From assembly GCA_016793445.1 (NCBI GenBank), contig JAEUME010000016.1, positions 124,001 to 188,000 of the forward strand: 64,000 nt of DNA, given 5' to 3'. The DNA comes from Hyphomicrobium sp. (GTDB lineage Bacteria > Pseudomonadota > Alphaproteobacteria > Rhizobiales > Hyphomicrobiaceae). The notes under the pieces are model-generated. The model saw nothing but the letters and a program-made list of their open reading frames with translations, was not told the DNA's origin and did not search any database. Made by a program: the position numbers and the translations under genes. Shown in pieces: positions 29,527-37,850 of the stretch. How positions within the stretch are numbered: the first letter of the stretch is position 1; each line of letters opens with the position of its first letter.

Positions 29527-31014
29527 ATGCTTCAGCAATCCGGCGCGCAAGAAGCAAAAATCCCAGAAACCCACGACGTGGCGGCCGTAAACCGCCGCGT
29601 CGATCGGATTGAGTATGCTTCTCGCCAGAAGATCTATCCCAAGCTTGCGCACGGCACTTACCGCAATCTCAAATGGGCCCTGATGGCCCTGTGCCTGGGC
29701 ATCTACTACCTCATCCCTTGGGTGCGCTACGATCGCGGCCCGGATCTGCCCAATCAGGCCGTGTTGCTCGACATGGCCAACAATCGCTTTTTCATGTTCG
29801 GCCTCGAGATCTGGCCACAGGAATTCTATTACGTCACTGGCCTTCTGGTCCTTGCCGCGCTCGTCCTCTTTATCGTGACCTCCATCGCCGGCCGCGTCTG
29901 GTGCGGCTATTTCTGTCCGCAGACCGTTTGGACGGATTTGATGGTCCTAGTGGAGCGCTTCTGGCAGGGAGACCGCAATGCACGCATCCGGCTCGACAAG
30001 GAGCCGTGGGGACCGGTGAAGATCTTCAAGAAGGTCATGACGCATCTGTCGTGGGTCCTCATCGCTTTGGCGACGGGTGGAGCCTTCGTCTTCTACTTCG
30101 CGGACGCGCCGACCCTTGCCCGCCAGCTTCTGAACGGCAGCGCCGCCATGGAGGCCTATCTATTTATCGGCATTCTCGCGGGTTCCACGTACCTGCTCGG
30201 CGGCCTCGCGCGCGAACAGGTCTGCATCTACATGTGCCCATGGCCGCGCATTCAAGGCGCCATGGTTGATCATGAATCTCTCATGGTGTCCTACCTCGAT
30301 CAGCGCGGTGAGCCCCGCGGTCCCATCCGCAAGAGCGCGGTGGCCGAACGTGCCACGGGCGACTGCATCGACTGCAAGGCCTGCGTCGCCGTCTGCCCCA
30401 TGGGCATCGATATCCGTGACGGCCTTCAGCTCGAATGCATCCAGTGCGCGCTGTGCATCGACGCGTGCGACGACATCATGACAAAGATCGGCCGGCCCAC
30501 CCGGCTAATCGCCTACGACACGATCGCCAACCAGGAGGCGGTGGCTAAAGGGACGACCGCGCCGGTCAAGATTTTCCGCGCCCGCACGTTCCTCTATCTT
30601 GGACTTATCGCTCTCGTCGGCCTCATCATGCTCGGAGCGCTGTGGCATCGTTCCGTGCTGGAAGCCAATGTGATGGCCGACCGCAACCCATTGTTCGTGC
30701 AGCTTGCCAACGGCGATATCCGCAACGGGTTCACGCTCAAGGTTCTCAACAAACTGCATGAGCCGCGCACGTTCGCCGTGGGCATCGAAGGTCTGCCGGA
30801 AGGTTCGCGGATGGTCGTTGCCGGTCAGGAGAACATCGAGAAGCCCACCATCGTCGTGCCAACTGACGTTCTGAGCGAAGTCCGCGTGTTCGTGACCGTA
30901 CCGGCTGCCAGCCTTGGCAAGCTCGCCTCGCAGACCGAACCGTTCAATTTCATCGTCAGGGACACTGCGAGCGATATGCTCGCGACCCGCAAAGCTACGT
31001 TCCGGAGGCCATGA
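29527..31014 (+). CDS. ccoG: cbb3 oxidase assembly ferredoxin-like protein (FixG/RdxA)
   Basis: This 495-residue inner-membrane protein has about five spans and two cytoplasmic 4Fe-4S motifs, CIDCKACVAVCP (Cys280, 283, 286, 290) and CIQCALCIDACD (Cys304, 307, 310, 314). The CGYFCPQTVWTDLMV segment near residue 130 and the C-terminal Ig-like domain are typical. CcoG is thought to reduce Cu(II) to Cu(I) for delivery to the oxidase. It begins 33 bp after ccoP, so structural and assembly genes form one operon. Confidence 0.96.
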   Translation: MLQQSGAQEAKIPETHDVAAVNRRVDRIEYASRQKIYPKLAHGTYRNLKWALMALCLGIYYLIPWVRYDRGPDLPNQAVLLDMANNRFFMFGLEIWPQEFYYVTGLLVLAALVLFIVTSIAGRVWCGYFCPQTVWTDLMVLVERFWQGDRNARIRLDKEPWGPVKIFKKVMTHLSWVLIALATGGAFVFYFADAPTLARQLLNGSAAMEAYLFIGILAGSTYLLGGLAREQVCIYMCPWPRIQGAMVDHESLMVSYLDQRGEPRGPIRKSAVAERATGDCIDCKACVAVCPMGIDIRDGLQLECIQCALCIDACDDIMTKIGRPTRLIAYDTIANQEAVAKGTTAPVKIFRARTFLYLGLIALVGLIMLGALWHRSVLEANVMADRNPLFVQLANGDIRNGFTLKVLNKLHEPRTFAVGIEGLPEGSRMVVAGQENIEKPTIVVPTDVLSEVRVFVTVPAASLGKLASQTEPFNFIVRDTASDMLATRKATFRRP

Positions 31015-31526
31015 CGCCCATGTCCAATTCATCGGATCAGACGTTCGTCCTCACCGGCCGCCATGTTCTCTTCGCGCTGCTGGGTTTCTTCGGCATCGTC
31101 TTCGCCGTAAACGCCTACTTTATCGACCAGGCGCTCTCGACGAACACCGGCGTCGTCTCAAACGAGCCTTATCGCAAGGGCCTGAAGTACAACGAGCGCA
31201 TAGCGGCGGCCGAACGCCAGGCCGAACTCGGCTGGCACGACGAGATCAAGCTTGCGGCCGCGGGAGACCGTCTGTCGATCAACATCCGCGATAAGGATGG
31301 CAAGGCAGTCAATGGTTTGACGATCAAGGCAACGCTCGGACGTCCCGCCTCGGAGCGCGAGGATATAACGGTGACCCTGATCGAGACCCCCGAAGGCATT
31401 TACGAGGCCGCCATTCCGCCGCGCGCAGCCGGTACCTACATCGCCAGCATCGAAGCCGTCGATCCGGGTCGTGCCGAGGAGGGTATTTTGTACCGGGCCA
31501 GGGAGCGTCTATGGCTGAAGCCCTGA
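31011..31526 (+). CDS. ccoH: cbb3 oxidase assembly protein
   Basis: The 171-residue FixH-family protein has one N-terminal span (LFALLGFFGIVFAVNAYFI) and a periplasmic domain including YNERIAAAERQAELGWH, a family hallmark. Its ATG at 31011 overlaps the ccoG stop (ATGA); GGAGG at 31004-31008 is very close to it, so the ATG at 31020 is a reasonable alternative start. CcoH interacts with the CcoP/CcoNO assembly intermediates. The 3' end overlaps ccoI by 16 bp. Confidence 0.92.
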   Translation: MTPMSNSSDQTFVLTGRHVLFALLGFFGIVFAVNAYFIDQALSTNTGVVSNEPYRKGLKYNERIAAAERQAELGWHDEIKLAAAGDRLSINIRDKDGKAVNGLTIKATLGRPASEREDITVTLIETPEGIYEAAIPPRAAGTYIASIEAVDPGRAEEGILYRARERLWLKP

Positions 31527-33748
31527 AACGCGCGGATGCGGGCTCCCATGCCGCTAAACCCGTTGCGCCAGACGTTTCAAGCCCCGCCGCGATCAACGAC
31601 AACGGACCTGTAATCGAGCATGTGACGCTGGCCGTCAGCGATATGCATTGCGGCGCGTGCATCCAGTCGGTCGAGGGCACGCTAGCCAAGTTGCCGGGCG
31701 TCGTGAGCGCACGAGCAAACCTCGCCGCTCGACGCGTCTCGATTGCTCATGAAATCGATAAGCTCAGCATCGAAGATCTGGTCGGCGCTCTGACCAAGGC
31801 GGGCCATGAGGCGGCGGAGCTCTCCGCCACGCCCGACGCGGAAGCCGCCGCGCGCGACGGTGACCTCCTCAAACGGCTCGGCGTCGCCGGTTTCGCCGCC
31901 ATGAACGTCATGCTGCTTTCGGTGTCCGTATGGGCAGGCGCCGCGTCGGGCGACATGGAAGACTCCATCCAGTCCATGTTCCATTGGCTCTCGGCGCTCA
32001 TCGCACTTCCCGCGATTGCCTACTCTGGCCAGCCTTTTTTCAAGTCGGCCGCCGGCGCGCTGCGTGGCGGACGGCTCAATATGGACGTGCCGATCTCGCT
32101 CGGCGTGCTGCTCGCCACCGCCATGAGCCTGTTTCAGACCATGCGCGGCAGTCACCAAGTCTATTTCGACGCCGCCATCACGCTCCTCGCCTTCCTGTTG
32201 ATCGGCCGGCTACTCGACCAGCAGATGCGCACGAAGGCTGCCGGTGCGGCGGCCAACCTGCTGGGTTTTCGCGCATATTTCGCCTCCTGCGTGCATGATG
32301 ATGGCCGCGTGGAGCGCATCGCCGCAAAGAACCTGAAGCCGGGCATGCGGGTGCTTACCGCCACTGGGGAGCGGATCGCGGCTGACGGGGTCGTGAGCGA
32401 GGGCACCAGCGACATCGACGATAGTTTGCTGACGGGCGAGACGGCGACCAAGACTGCCACGCCCGGCACTCGTGTCTATGCCGGTACACTCAACCTCACC
32501 GGGCCACTCGTGATTGAGGCGACCGCAACCGAGGAGGGCTCGCTGATCGCCGAGATCTCCCGGCTGATGGATGCCGCCGAGCAGAACCGCGGACGCTACA
32601 TGCGTCTTGCCGATCGCGCCGCACGCATCTACGCACCCGCCGTCCATGTCCTGGGGCTATCGACGTTCGCAGGCTGGCTGTTGGCCGGTTACGGCTGGGA
32701 GCCCGCGCTGACGGCGGCCATCGCGGTTCTGATCATCACTTGTCCGTGCGCGCTCGCCCTCGCCGTGCCTGCAGTCCAGGTCGCAGCCTCCAGCCGCCTG
32801 TTTGCACGCGGCATTATTCTCAAAGCTGCCGACGGTCTGGAGCGCATGTCGGAGGTTGACACGGTGGTCTTCGATAAGACCGGCACGCTTACGACAGGCG
32901 AGCCGCGGCTGTCCGATCCCACGGCAATCCCCGATGATGTTCTGGCCCGCGCCGCTTCACTGGCGTCAGCAAGCCGCCATCCCTACTCGCGCGCCATCGT
33001 AGCGGAAGCGATCACGCGCGGCCAAAGCGTAGAACCCGCAGGCAACGTGCGCGAAGTTCCCGGCTGCGGACTTTCTGTCACGACCGCGCAAGGAGAAGAG
33101 CGCCTGGGCTCGGCCGACTGGTGTGGCGCCAGTGCCAACGCAAGCACAAGCTCGATCTGTTATCGTGACGCGCAAGGCCGCGTGACCGCCTTCGCTTTGC
33201 ACGACTCGCTACGCGAGGACGCCGCTGCCGTCGTGAGCCGCCTCATAGCAGGGGGCTTCGCCGTTGAGTTGCTGTCAGGCGACCGCCCGCAAGCAGTGGC
33301 AGAGGCCGCGCGCGCAGCCGGCATCGCGGCTTGGCGCGGGGGTCAACGCCCCGACCAGAAGATTGAGCGGCTGGAAGAGCTTAAGGCCGCCGGGCGGCGC
33401 GTTCTTATGATCGGCGATGGCATCAACGATGCTCCAGCGCTCGCCGCGGCTCACGCCTCCATGTCGCCTGCCAGCGCAGCCGACATCAGCCAAACCACCT
33501 CCGACGCGATCATGCAAGGCAAGATGCTGTCAGGCGTCACAGATGCTCTCGCGGTAGCAAAGGCCGCGCATAAGATGGCACTGCAAAACTTCGGCATCGC
33601 GATCGCCTATAACGTCATTTTCGTGCCCCTGGCCATGGCCGGACTGGTCACACCCCTCATCGCAGCCGTTGCAATGTCGGTATCTTCCATTACCGTCACG
33701 GCGAATGCGGTACGCCTCAAGGCCATGCGACTGGAGCTCAAAGCATGA
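31511..33748 (+). CDS. ccoI: Copper-exporting P1B-type ATPase for cbb3 assembly (FixI)
   Basis: A 745-residue heavy-metal P-type ATPase. An N-terminal metal-binding domain carries DMHCGAC (Cys47, Cys50). The transmembrane metal site is CPC at residues 411-413, the phosphorylation site is Asp455 in DKTGT, the TGE loop is in LLTGETATK, and GDGINDAPAL forms the hinge. CcoI/CtpA pumps Cu(I) across the membrane for insertion in CcoN and is needed for oxidase maturation rather than copper resistance. It overlaps both ccoH and ccoS, indicating coupled translation. Confidence 0.96.
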   Translation: MAEALKRADAGSHAAKPVAPDVSSPAAINDNGPVIEHVTLAVSDMHCGACIQSVEGTLAKLPGVVSARANLAARRVSIAHEIDKLSIEDLVGALTKAGHEAAELSATPDAEAAARDGDLLKRLGVAGFAAMNVMLLSVSVWAGAASGDMEDSIQSMFHWLSALIALPAIAYSGQPFFKSAAGALRGGRLNMDVPISLGVLLATAMSLFQTMRGSHQVYFDAAITLLAFLLIGRLLDQQMRTKAAGAAANLLGFRAYFASCVHDDGRVERIAAKNLKPGMRVLTATGERIAADGVVSEGTSDIDDSLLTGETATKTATPGTRVYAGTLNLTGPLVIEATATEEGSLIAEISRLMDAAEQNRGRYMRLADRAARIYAPAVHVLGLSTFAGWLLAGYGWEPALTAAIAVLIITCPCALALAVPAVQVAASSRLFARGIILKAADGLERMSEVDTVVFDKTGTLTTGEPRLSDPTAIPDDVLARAASLASASRHPYSRAIVAEAITRGQSVEPAGNVREVPGCGLSVTTAQGEERLGSADWCGASANASTSSICYRDAQGRVTAFALHDSLREDAAAVVSRLIAGGFAVELLSGDRPQAVAEAARAAGIAAWRGGQRPDQKIERLEELKAAGRRVLMIGDGINDAPALAAAHASMSPASAADISQTTSDAIMQGKMLSGVTDALAVAKAAHKMALQNFGIAIAYNVIFVPLAMAGLVTPLIAAVAMSVSSITVTANAVRLKAMRLELKA

Positions 33749-33921
33749 CATCGCTTGCTTGGTTGATACCCGCTGCACTGCTGCTAGGTGGATTGGGCCT
33801 CGCGGCGTTCCTATGGTCGCTGAACGCCCGGCAGTACGACGACCTGGAAGGCGCAGCTTGGCGCGCCCTTGACGACGAGCCGCCGCCCCCGCAAACGGCG
33901 CCTCGCAAGCCTCAAGGTTAG
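33745..33921 (+). CDS. ccoS: cbb3 oxidase assembly small protein
   Basis: A 58-codon gene read directly from the sequence: the ATG at 33745 overlaps the ccoI stop (ATGA) and the TAG is at 33919-33921. The product begins MTSLAWLIPAALLLGG, one membrane span, followed by AAFLWSLNARQYDDLEGAAW and a Pro-rich acidic tail. The W-S/A-L-N-x-x-Q-Y-D-D-L-E-G pattern is the hallmark of CcoS/FixS, required for haem and copper insertion into CcoN. The C-terminus is Pro-rich (DDEPPPPQT). It is short enough to be skipped by length-filtered gene callers. Confidence 0.95.
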   Translation: MTSLAWLIPAALLLGGLGLAAFLWSLNARQYDDLEGAAWRALDDEPPPPQTAPRKPQG

Positions 33922-33935
33922 GAGCACGGCGCACA

Positions 33936-34628
33936 ATGGACGGCCTTGCCTTGGCATTCGCTGGCGGTCTGATGCTCGGATTGGCGAGCGCGCTCCATTG
34001 CGCTTCCATGTGCGGCGGCATCGCCTCCAGCCTGCTGTTCCTGTTTCGCCCGGAGGGTCCGCGCGGCAACGTCACCGTGCTTGCGGCAATGCAAGGCGGG
34101 CGTATCCTTGCCTACACTCTGGCGGGCGGCATCGTCGGGCTGATCGGCTCAGCCGCCTTCAACATCATCAATCCCGCGAATGCGTATCGTGTCATACAGT
34201 GGGCCGCCGCCGTCTCGCTCATGTTCATCGGCTTGTCGATTGCAGGGCTCATGCCCGCTATTGCAGGCGTCGACACGCGGGTCGCGCGCATGTCCGAAAC
34301 CCTCGAGCGCGTGTTGACACCGCTGCGCCGCAGGCCGGTCCTTGGCCCCATGGCCACCGGCTTCACGTGGGGGATCAGTCCCTGCCCCATGGTCTACGCC
34401 GCGTTGTTCAGTGCAACGTTGCAGGGCACATTCCAGGGCGGCGCCGCCTGGATGCTGGGCTTTGGCGCAGGAACGCTGCCCGCCATCATCGCGTCGGCGT
34501 TCGGCATCCGAGCGCTCTCAAAACTCAACAAGGGCGCGCTTGTGCGCTCTGCTGTGGGGCTCGCGATCGCCGCCTTTGGCTTTTCGACGGTCTACATCGA
34601 CTGGCCGAAGGTTCTCTGTCTAACGTGA
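33936..34628 (+). CDS. DsbD/TauE-SafE-like membrane protein with HCxxMCGG motif
   Basis: This 230-residue polytopic protein lies 14 bp after ccoS and is probably the last gene of the cco operon. The first span region contains LASALHCASMCGGIAS, and a second cysteine sits in GISPCPMVYAALF after about residue 145. Six hydrophobic segments are visible. Such proteins (the DsbD-like / sulfite exporter TauE-SafE group) commonly follow ccoS and are suggested to move reductant or copper for oxidase assembly. This specific function is inferred from position. It ends 7 bp from a convergent response-regulator gene. Confidence 0.8.
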   Translation: MDGLALAFAGGLMLGLASALHCASMCGGIASSLLFLFRPEGPRGNVTVLAAMQGGRILAYTLAGGIVGLIGSAAFNIINPANAYRVIQWAAAVSLMFIGLSIAGLMPAIAGVDTRVARMSETLERVLTPLRRRPVLGPMATGFTWGISPCPMVYAALFSATLQGTFQGGAAWMLGFGAGTLPAIIASAFGIRALSKLNKGALVRSAVGLAIAAFGFSTVYIDWPKVLCLT

Positions 34629-34635
34629 GCAGGAA

Positions 34636-35253
34636 TCAGGTGTGGAGATTCTGCACTGCCAGCCGAATGAGATCGGCCGTGCGCTCCACCCCAAGTTTCA
34701 CCTTCATGTGGCTGCAGTTGTTGGCGACGGTCTTATAGGCGACGCCGAGAGATTCGGCGATCGCCGTGAGGCTCCTGCCCTGGCCCAGCATACGCAAGAT
34801 CTCAAGCTCGCGCGCGGTCAGCCCCTGCAGTGGATCACCGCCGCTGCCCTGACCCATCACAAGCGCCGAGGCCATCTCACGATCAATATACTGGCCGCCT
34901 TCGCGGACGCGCCGAACCGCAGTCACCAGTTCATCAACAGGCGCGCTCTTGCTGACATAACCCTTGGCTCCGGCCTTGATGGCGCGCGCTGCAAAGGCGG
35001 GCTCGGCGTGCATCGAGAAGATCAGCACTTTCGCGTTTTCATCGAGCACAAGCACCCGGCGCAGCATTTCCAGTCCGCCGACGCCGGCAAGATTGAGGTC
35101 GAGCAATACGATATCCGGCTTCTCCTCGGCGTAGATCTTGAGTGCCGTTTCGACATCCTCCGCTTCCAGCACGGTCGCCGGAAAATGCACGCCAAGCAGG
35201 CGCCTTACGCCCTCGCGTACGACAGCGTGATCCTCCACGATAAGAACTTTCAT
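34636..35253 (-). CDS. NarL/FixJ-type response regulator
   Basis: A 205-residue two-domain regulator. The receiver domain has the acidic pair in LIVEDHAVVREG and the phospho-acceptor Asp52 in VLLDLNLAG, followed by a conserved KGYVSKSAP switch region. The C-terminal LuxR helix-turn-helix is LTARELEILRMLGQGRSL and IAESLGVAYKTVANN. It overlaps the sensor kinase gene by 4 bp, so the two form a coupled pair. The target is unknown; proximity to the cbb3 cluster suggests redox or respiratory control but does not prove it. Confidence 0.9.
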   Translation of the reverse strand: MKVLIVEDHAVVREGVRRLLGVHFPATVLEAEDVETALKIYAEEKPDIVLLDLNLAGVGGLEMLRRVLVLDENAKVLIFSMHAEPAFAARAIKAGAKGYVSKSAPVDELVTAVRRVREGGQYIDREMASALVMGQGSGGDPLQGLTARELEILRMLGQGRSLTAIAESLGVAYKTVANNCSHMKVKLGVERTADLIRLAVQNLHT

Positions 35254-36659
35254 ATTTCGAGACCTTTTCCTTCAGTATCGTTGTTCGTCTTATGCGAGTT
35301 GTTGCCGGATGGTTGCGCGGTGCACAGACACACGCCGGTCGGCAGCGGCAGCGTGGCGATGACCGCGACGCCCGAAGTCAGCGCATTGGGGGAGACCTCA
35401 AGCGTGCCGCCCACGGCCTCTGCACGTTCGCGCATGCCTTCGATGCCAAAGCCAGGGCTCGACGCCGGAGAGATACCGCTGCCGTCGTCGATGATGGAAA
35501 GCTTCAGAACCGCTGGATTGGACGCACATTGCGCGTGCGCCTTGATAGCGATGCGGGCCGGCGCACCATGCCGAATGGCGTTGTTGAGTGACTCCTGCAC
35601 GATGCGGAAAGCGACCTCGTCGATTTCATGACCGTAGCTTGCCTGATCGATGTCGGCGCTGATATCCACCTCAGGCTGACGGCGAGTCCAGAACGCGATC
35701 AGTTGATCGATGGCCTGATCAAGACCCAGATCCAAGAGTTGTGCCGGCCGCAAGCGGCCCAAGATAGCGCGCACATGGCCTTGCATGTGGGCGATCGACT
35801 GACGAATGGCGCCGGCTCGGGCCACAACTTCCCCCGACGCGCCGCGCTCGAGAAATTGCGGGATGGTCTGCGCATCGACGTCGACTGCGAACAGGAACGG
35901 TCCGATCTCGTCGTGGAGGTCGCGCGCCAACTCCTTGCGTTCCTCCTCTTGCACGGCGCTCAATTGGCTCGACAGCAGTTTGTTGCGGTGCTTCGCCTCT
36001 TGCAGACCCTGCGCCATGCGATTGAACTCGCGATAGATAATATTGAGCTCTTCGGGGCCGTTCTCATCGACATGGGCGCTGAAGTTGCCCTGTCTCACCT
36101 CGCTCAACGCACGAGCAAGATTGTCGAGTGGACGCAACGCGCGATTGAGTGTCAGGGACACGAGCCACAGAACGAGCGCAAAGAAGCCGGCAAGGATCGC
36201 GAATTGAAGTTTCATCTCCTCCCAAACTTCGGAGATTTCGTTGTCGGCCTTGCCTTCCAGACGGATCGCTCCGAGGTGGCTGATCTCCGCCGGCAATGGA
36301 ATATCGATGATGATCGGCTTCGCGTAGAGTGCTCTTTTCAGCCATTCAGGCGCAGGAGGGACGGCCTGCATCGGCCGTGACGACCTCAACACGCTACCGT
36401 CCGGCGCAACCAGGCTCACGCCGACGTCGCGATCGTTGTCGAACGTCGACACCAGCCGCGCCAGATGCTGCTCGGGGCCCCCTGACGGGCTGATTTGCGA
36501 GGACGCCTCGCGCACCGTCGTTCCGGCTAGACCCAGCGCGGCCGTCAACTCATTCTCAACGACACTGAGCGCGTAGAAATAGCTCAGCAGTCCGCCGGCA
36601 AGCAGACTGAGCGGCAGGATAAGAATGATCAACGCAAGTAATCTGCGGCGCAGAGACAT
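35250..36659 (-). CDS. Membrane sensor histidine kinase (NarX/UhpB-like, HisKA_3)
   Basis: This 469-residue kinase has an N-terminal span (LLALIILILPLSLLAGGLL), a periplasmic region of about 110 residues, and a second span near residues 152-170. A HAMP domain ends at about 225, a dimerisation domain carries the phospho-acceptor His249 in ELARDLHDEIGPF, and a HATPase_c domain has VQESLNNAIRHG and DDGSGI. The small periplasmic sensor has no cysteines or recognisable ligand motif. It overlaps the response regulator gene by 4 bp. The signal is unknown. Confidence 0.9.
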   Translation of the reverse strand: MSLRRRLLALIILILPLSLLAGGLLSYFYALSVVENELTAALGLAGTTVREASSQISPSGGPEQHLARLVSTFDNDRDVGVSLVAPDGSVLRSSRPMQAVPPAPEWLKRALYAKPIIIDIPLPAEISHLGAIRLEGKADNEISEVWEEMKLQFAILAGFFALVLWLVSLTLNRALRPLDNLARALSEVRQGNFSAHVDENGPEELNIIYREFNRMAQGLQEAKHRNKLLSSQLSAVQEEERKELARDLHDEIGPFLFAVDVDAQTIPQFLERGASGEVVARAGAIRQSIAHMQGHVRAILGRLRPAQLLDLGLDQAIDQLIAFWTRRQPEVDISADIDQASYGHEIDEVAFRIVQESLNNAIRHGAPARIAIKAHAQCASNPAVLKLSIIDDGSGISPASSPGFGIEGMRERAEAVGGTLEVSPNALTSGVAVIATLPLPTGVCLCTAQPSGNNSHKTNNDTEGKGLEI

Positions 36660-36762
36660 GACCGGCTCGAAGGTGAATGATTGTAACTAGGTAACATGAT
36701 CACCTGGGACTGCAAGGATCACATGGAAATGCAAGCCAAGGAAATATAGGGAAAAATTCCCG

Positions 36763-37737
36763 TTAGCGTGCGCAAACCAAATCATCGCTGAGCCACGGCA
36801 GCATTGCTCTTATTCGCTTCAAGGCCGACGCTTCCAGAGCATCGCGGCAGGTACGCGCCAGCTCGCGTGGCAGATTGCCAAGCTCCTGGCGGCGGGCAAT
36901 GAGCGTCATCGTGCGCGTCAATTTTGGGCCAGGCAGCGGAGCCGCACGCGCGCCTCCATTTTCGAGAGGCGCTTCGACAAGGCACAACGGAGTCGTGACG
37001 GCAAAGCTGCCCCCCATATCCACCATGCCGTGCACGCCAAACGGCGTATCGAATTCGTAGCCTGCCGGGATGTCGAGGCCGAGCCGGCGCAGATGCCGTT
37101 CGATCTCGATTCCGGTTTTCGAGCGCGCGCTGTAGCGAACAAGGCCGACCGTGCTCGCCAGCTCACGCAAAGCCGCGGCGTTCGCGGGCGGCGATACGTC
37201 TTCCGGCACCAGCAAAATGTAGGGTTCGCTGACTAGATCAAAACGCTGTAAACCCGCCACTTCAGACAATTCGTCGGCGCCAATGAAAAGATCGAGGTTG
37301 CGGGTTAGAAGCGCGCCGGCGTGGGCTGCGGTGAAGCCGGACTGTACCTGCACTGACTCTGCGCGCGTATGCAGAAACTCCGCCGTCGGTACGCTCAAGG
37401 CACGCGCAAGGCTGTCCACCAAACCAACCCGTATCAACGACAGCTTGCCCCGATCGGCTTCTTTCAGGAGGGGCGCGATCTGGCGGGCCTCCGACAACAG
37501 GGCCGCCGCGCGCTGACGCATAACCCCGCCGGCCGGGGTCAGCCCCAAGGGGCGCACGCTACGGTCGAATAGCACCGTGCCCGTACGCGCCTCCAACTCG
37601 GCAATGGCCTGGGATATGGCCGGCTGGGTCAGACCCAGTACACGCGCAGCCGAAGCCATGGCGCCGGTTTCGCAGACGCTGAGAAAGATCTCCAGCGCGC
37701 GCAGGTCGAACGGCAAGGCATCAGGCTTGACATGCAT
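36763..37737 (-). CDS. LysR-family regulator, probably of the mgd methylamine genes
   Basis: A 324-residue LysR-type protein with an N-terminal winged helix-turn-helix (LRALEIFLSVCETGAMASAA and LTQPAISQAIAELEARTG) and a periplasmic-binding-like effector domain. It is transcribed divergently from mgdA across 113 bp that contain a T-N11-A palindrome. LysR regulators usually control the divergent gene and repress themselves, so regulation of mgdABCD by methylamine or an N-methylated intermediate is inferred. Earlier annotation of such neighbours as sarcosine-oxidase regulators is possible. Confidence 0.87.
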   Translation of the reverse strand: MHVKPDALPFDLRALEIFLSVCETGAMASAARVLGLTQPAISQAIAELEARTGTVLFDRSVRPLGLTPAGGVMRQRAAALLSEARQIAPLLKEADRGKLSLIRVGLVDSLARALSVPTAEFLHTRAESVQVQSGFTAAHAGALLTRNLDLFIGADELSEVAGLQRFDLVSEPYILLVPEDVSPPANAAALRELASTVGLVRYSARSKTGIEIERHLRRLGLDIPAGYEFDTPFGVHGMVDMGGSFAVTTPLCLVEAPLENGGARAAPLPGPKLTRTMTLIARRQELGNLPRELARTCRDALEASALKRIRAMLPWLSDDLVCAR

Positions 37738-37744
37738 GCCATAC

Positions 37745-37761
37745 TATAACTCAAACTTATA
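37745..37761. promoter_or_regulatory. Candidate LysR operator between the regulator and mgdA
   Basis: TATAA-CTCAAAC-TTATA has 5-bp inverted arms and contains the T-N11-A core typical of LysR-type sites. It begins 8 bp upstream of the LysR start codon, so binding there would both autoregulate and act upstream of mgdA (start 37851). The assignment is inferred from symmetry and position. Confidence 0.5.
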
Positions 37762-37850
37762 TTATCGGCAATTACAGGCTCATATATTAGTCGATCCGTT
37801 CCTATACAGCTCCCCACGCAACCGCCGCCAGAAAACTCTGCGAGTTTCGC

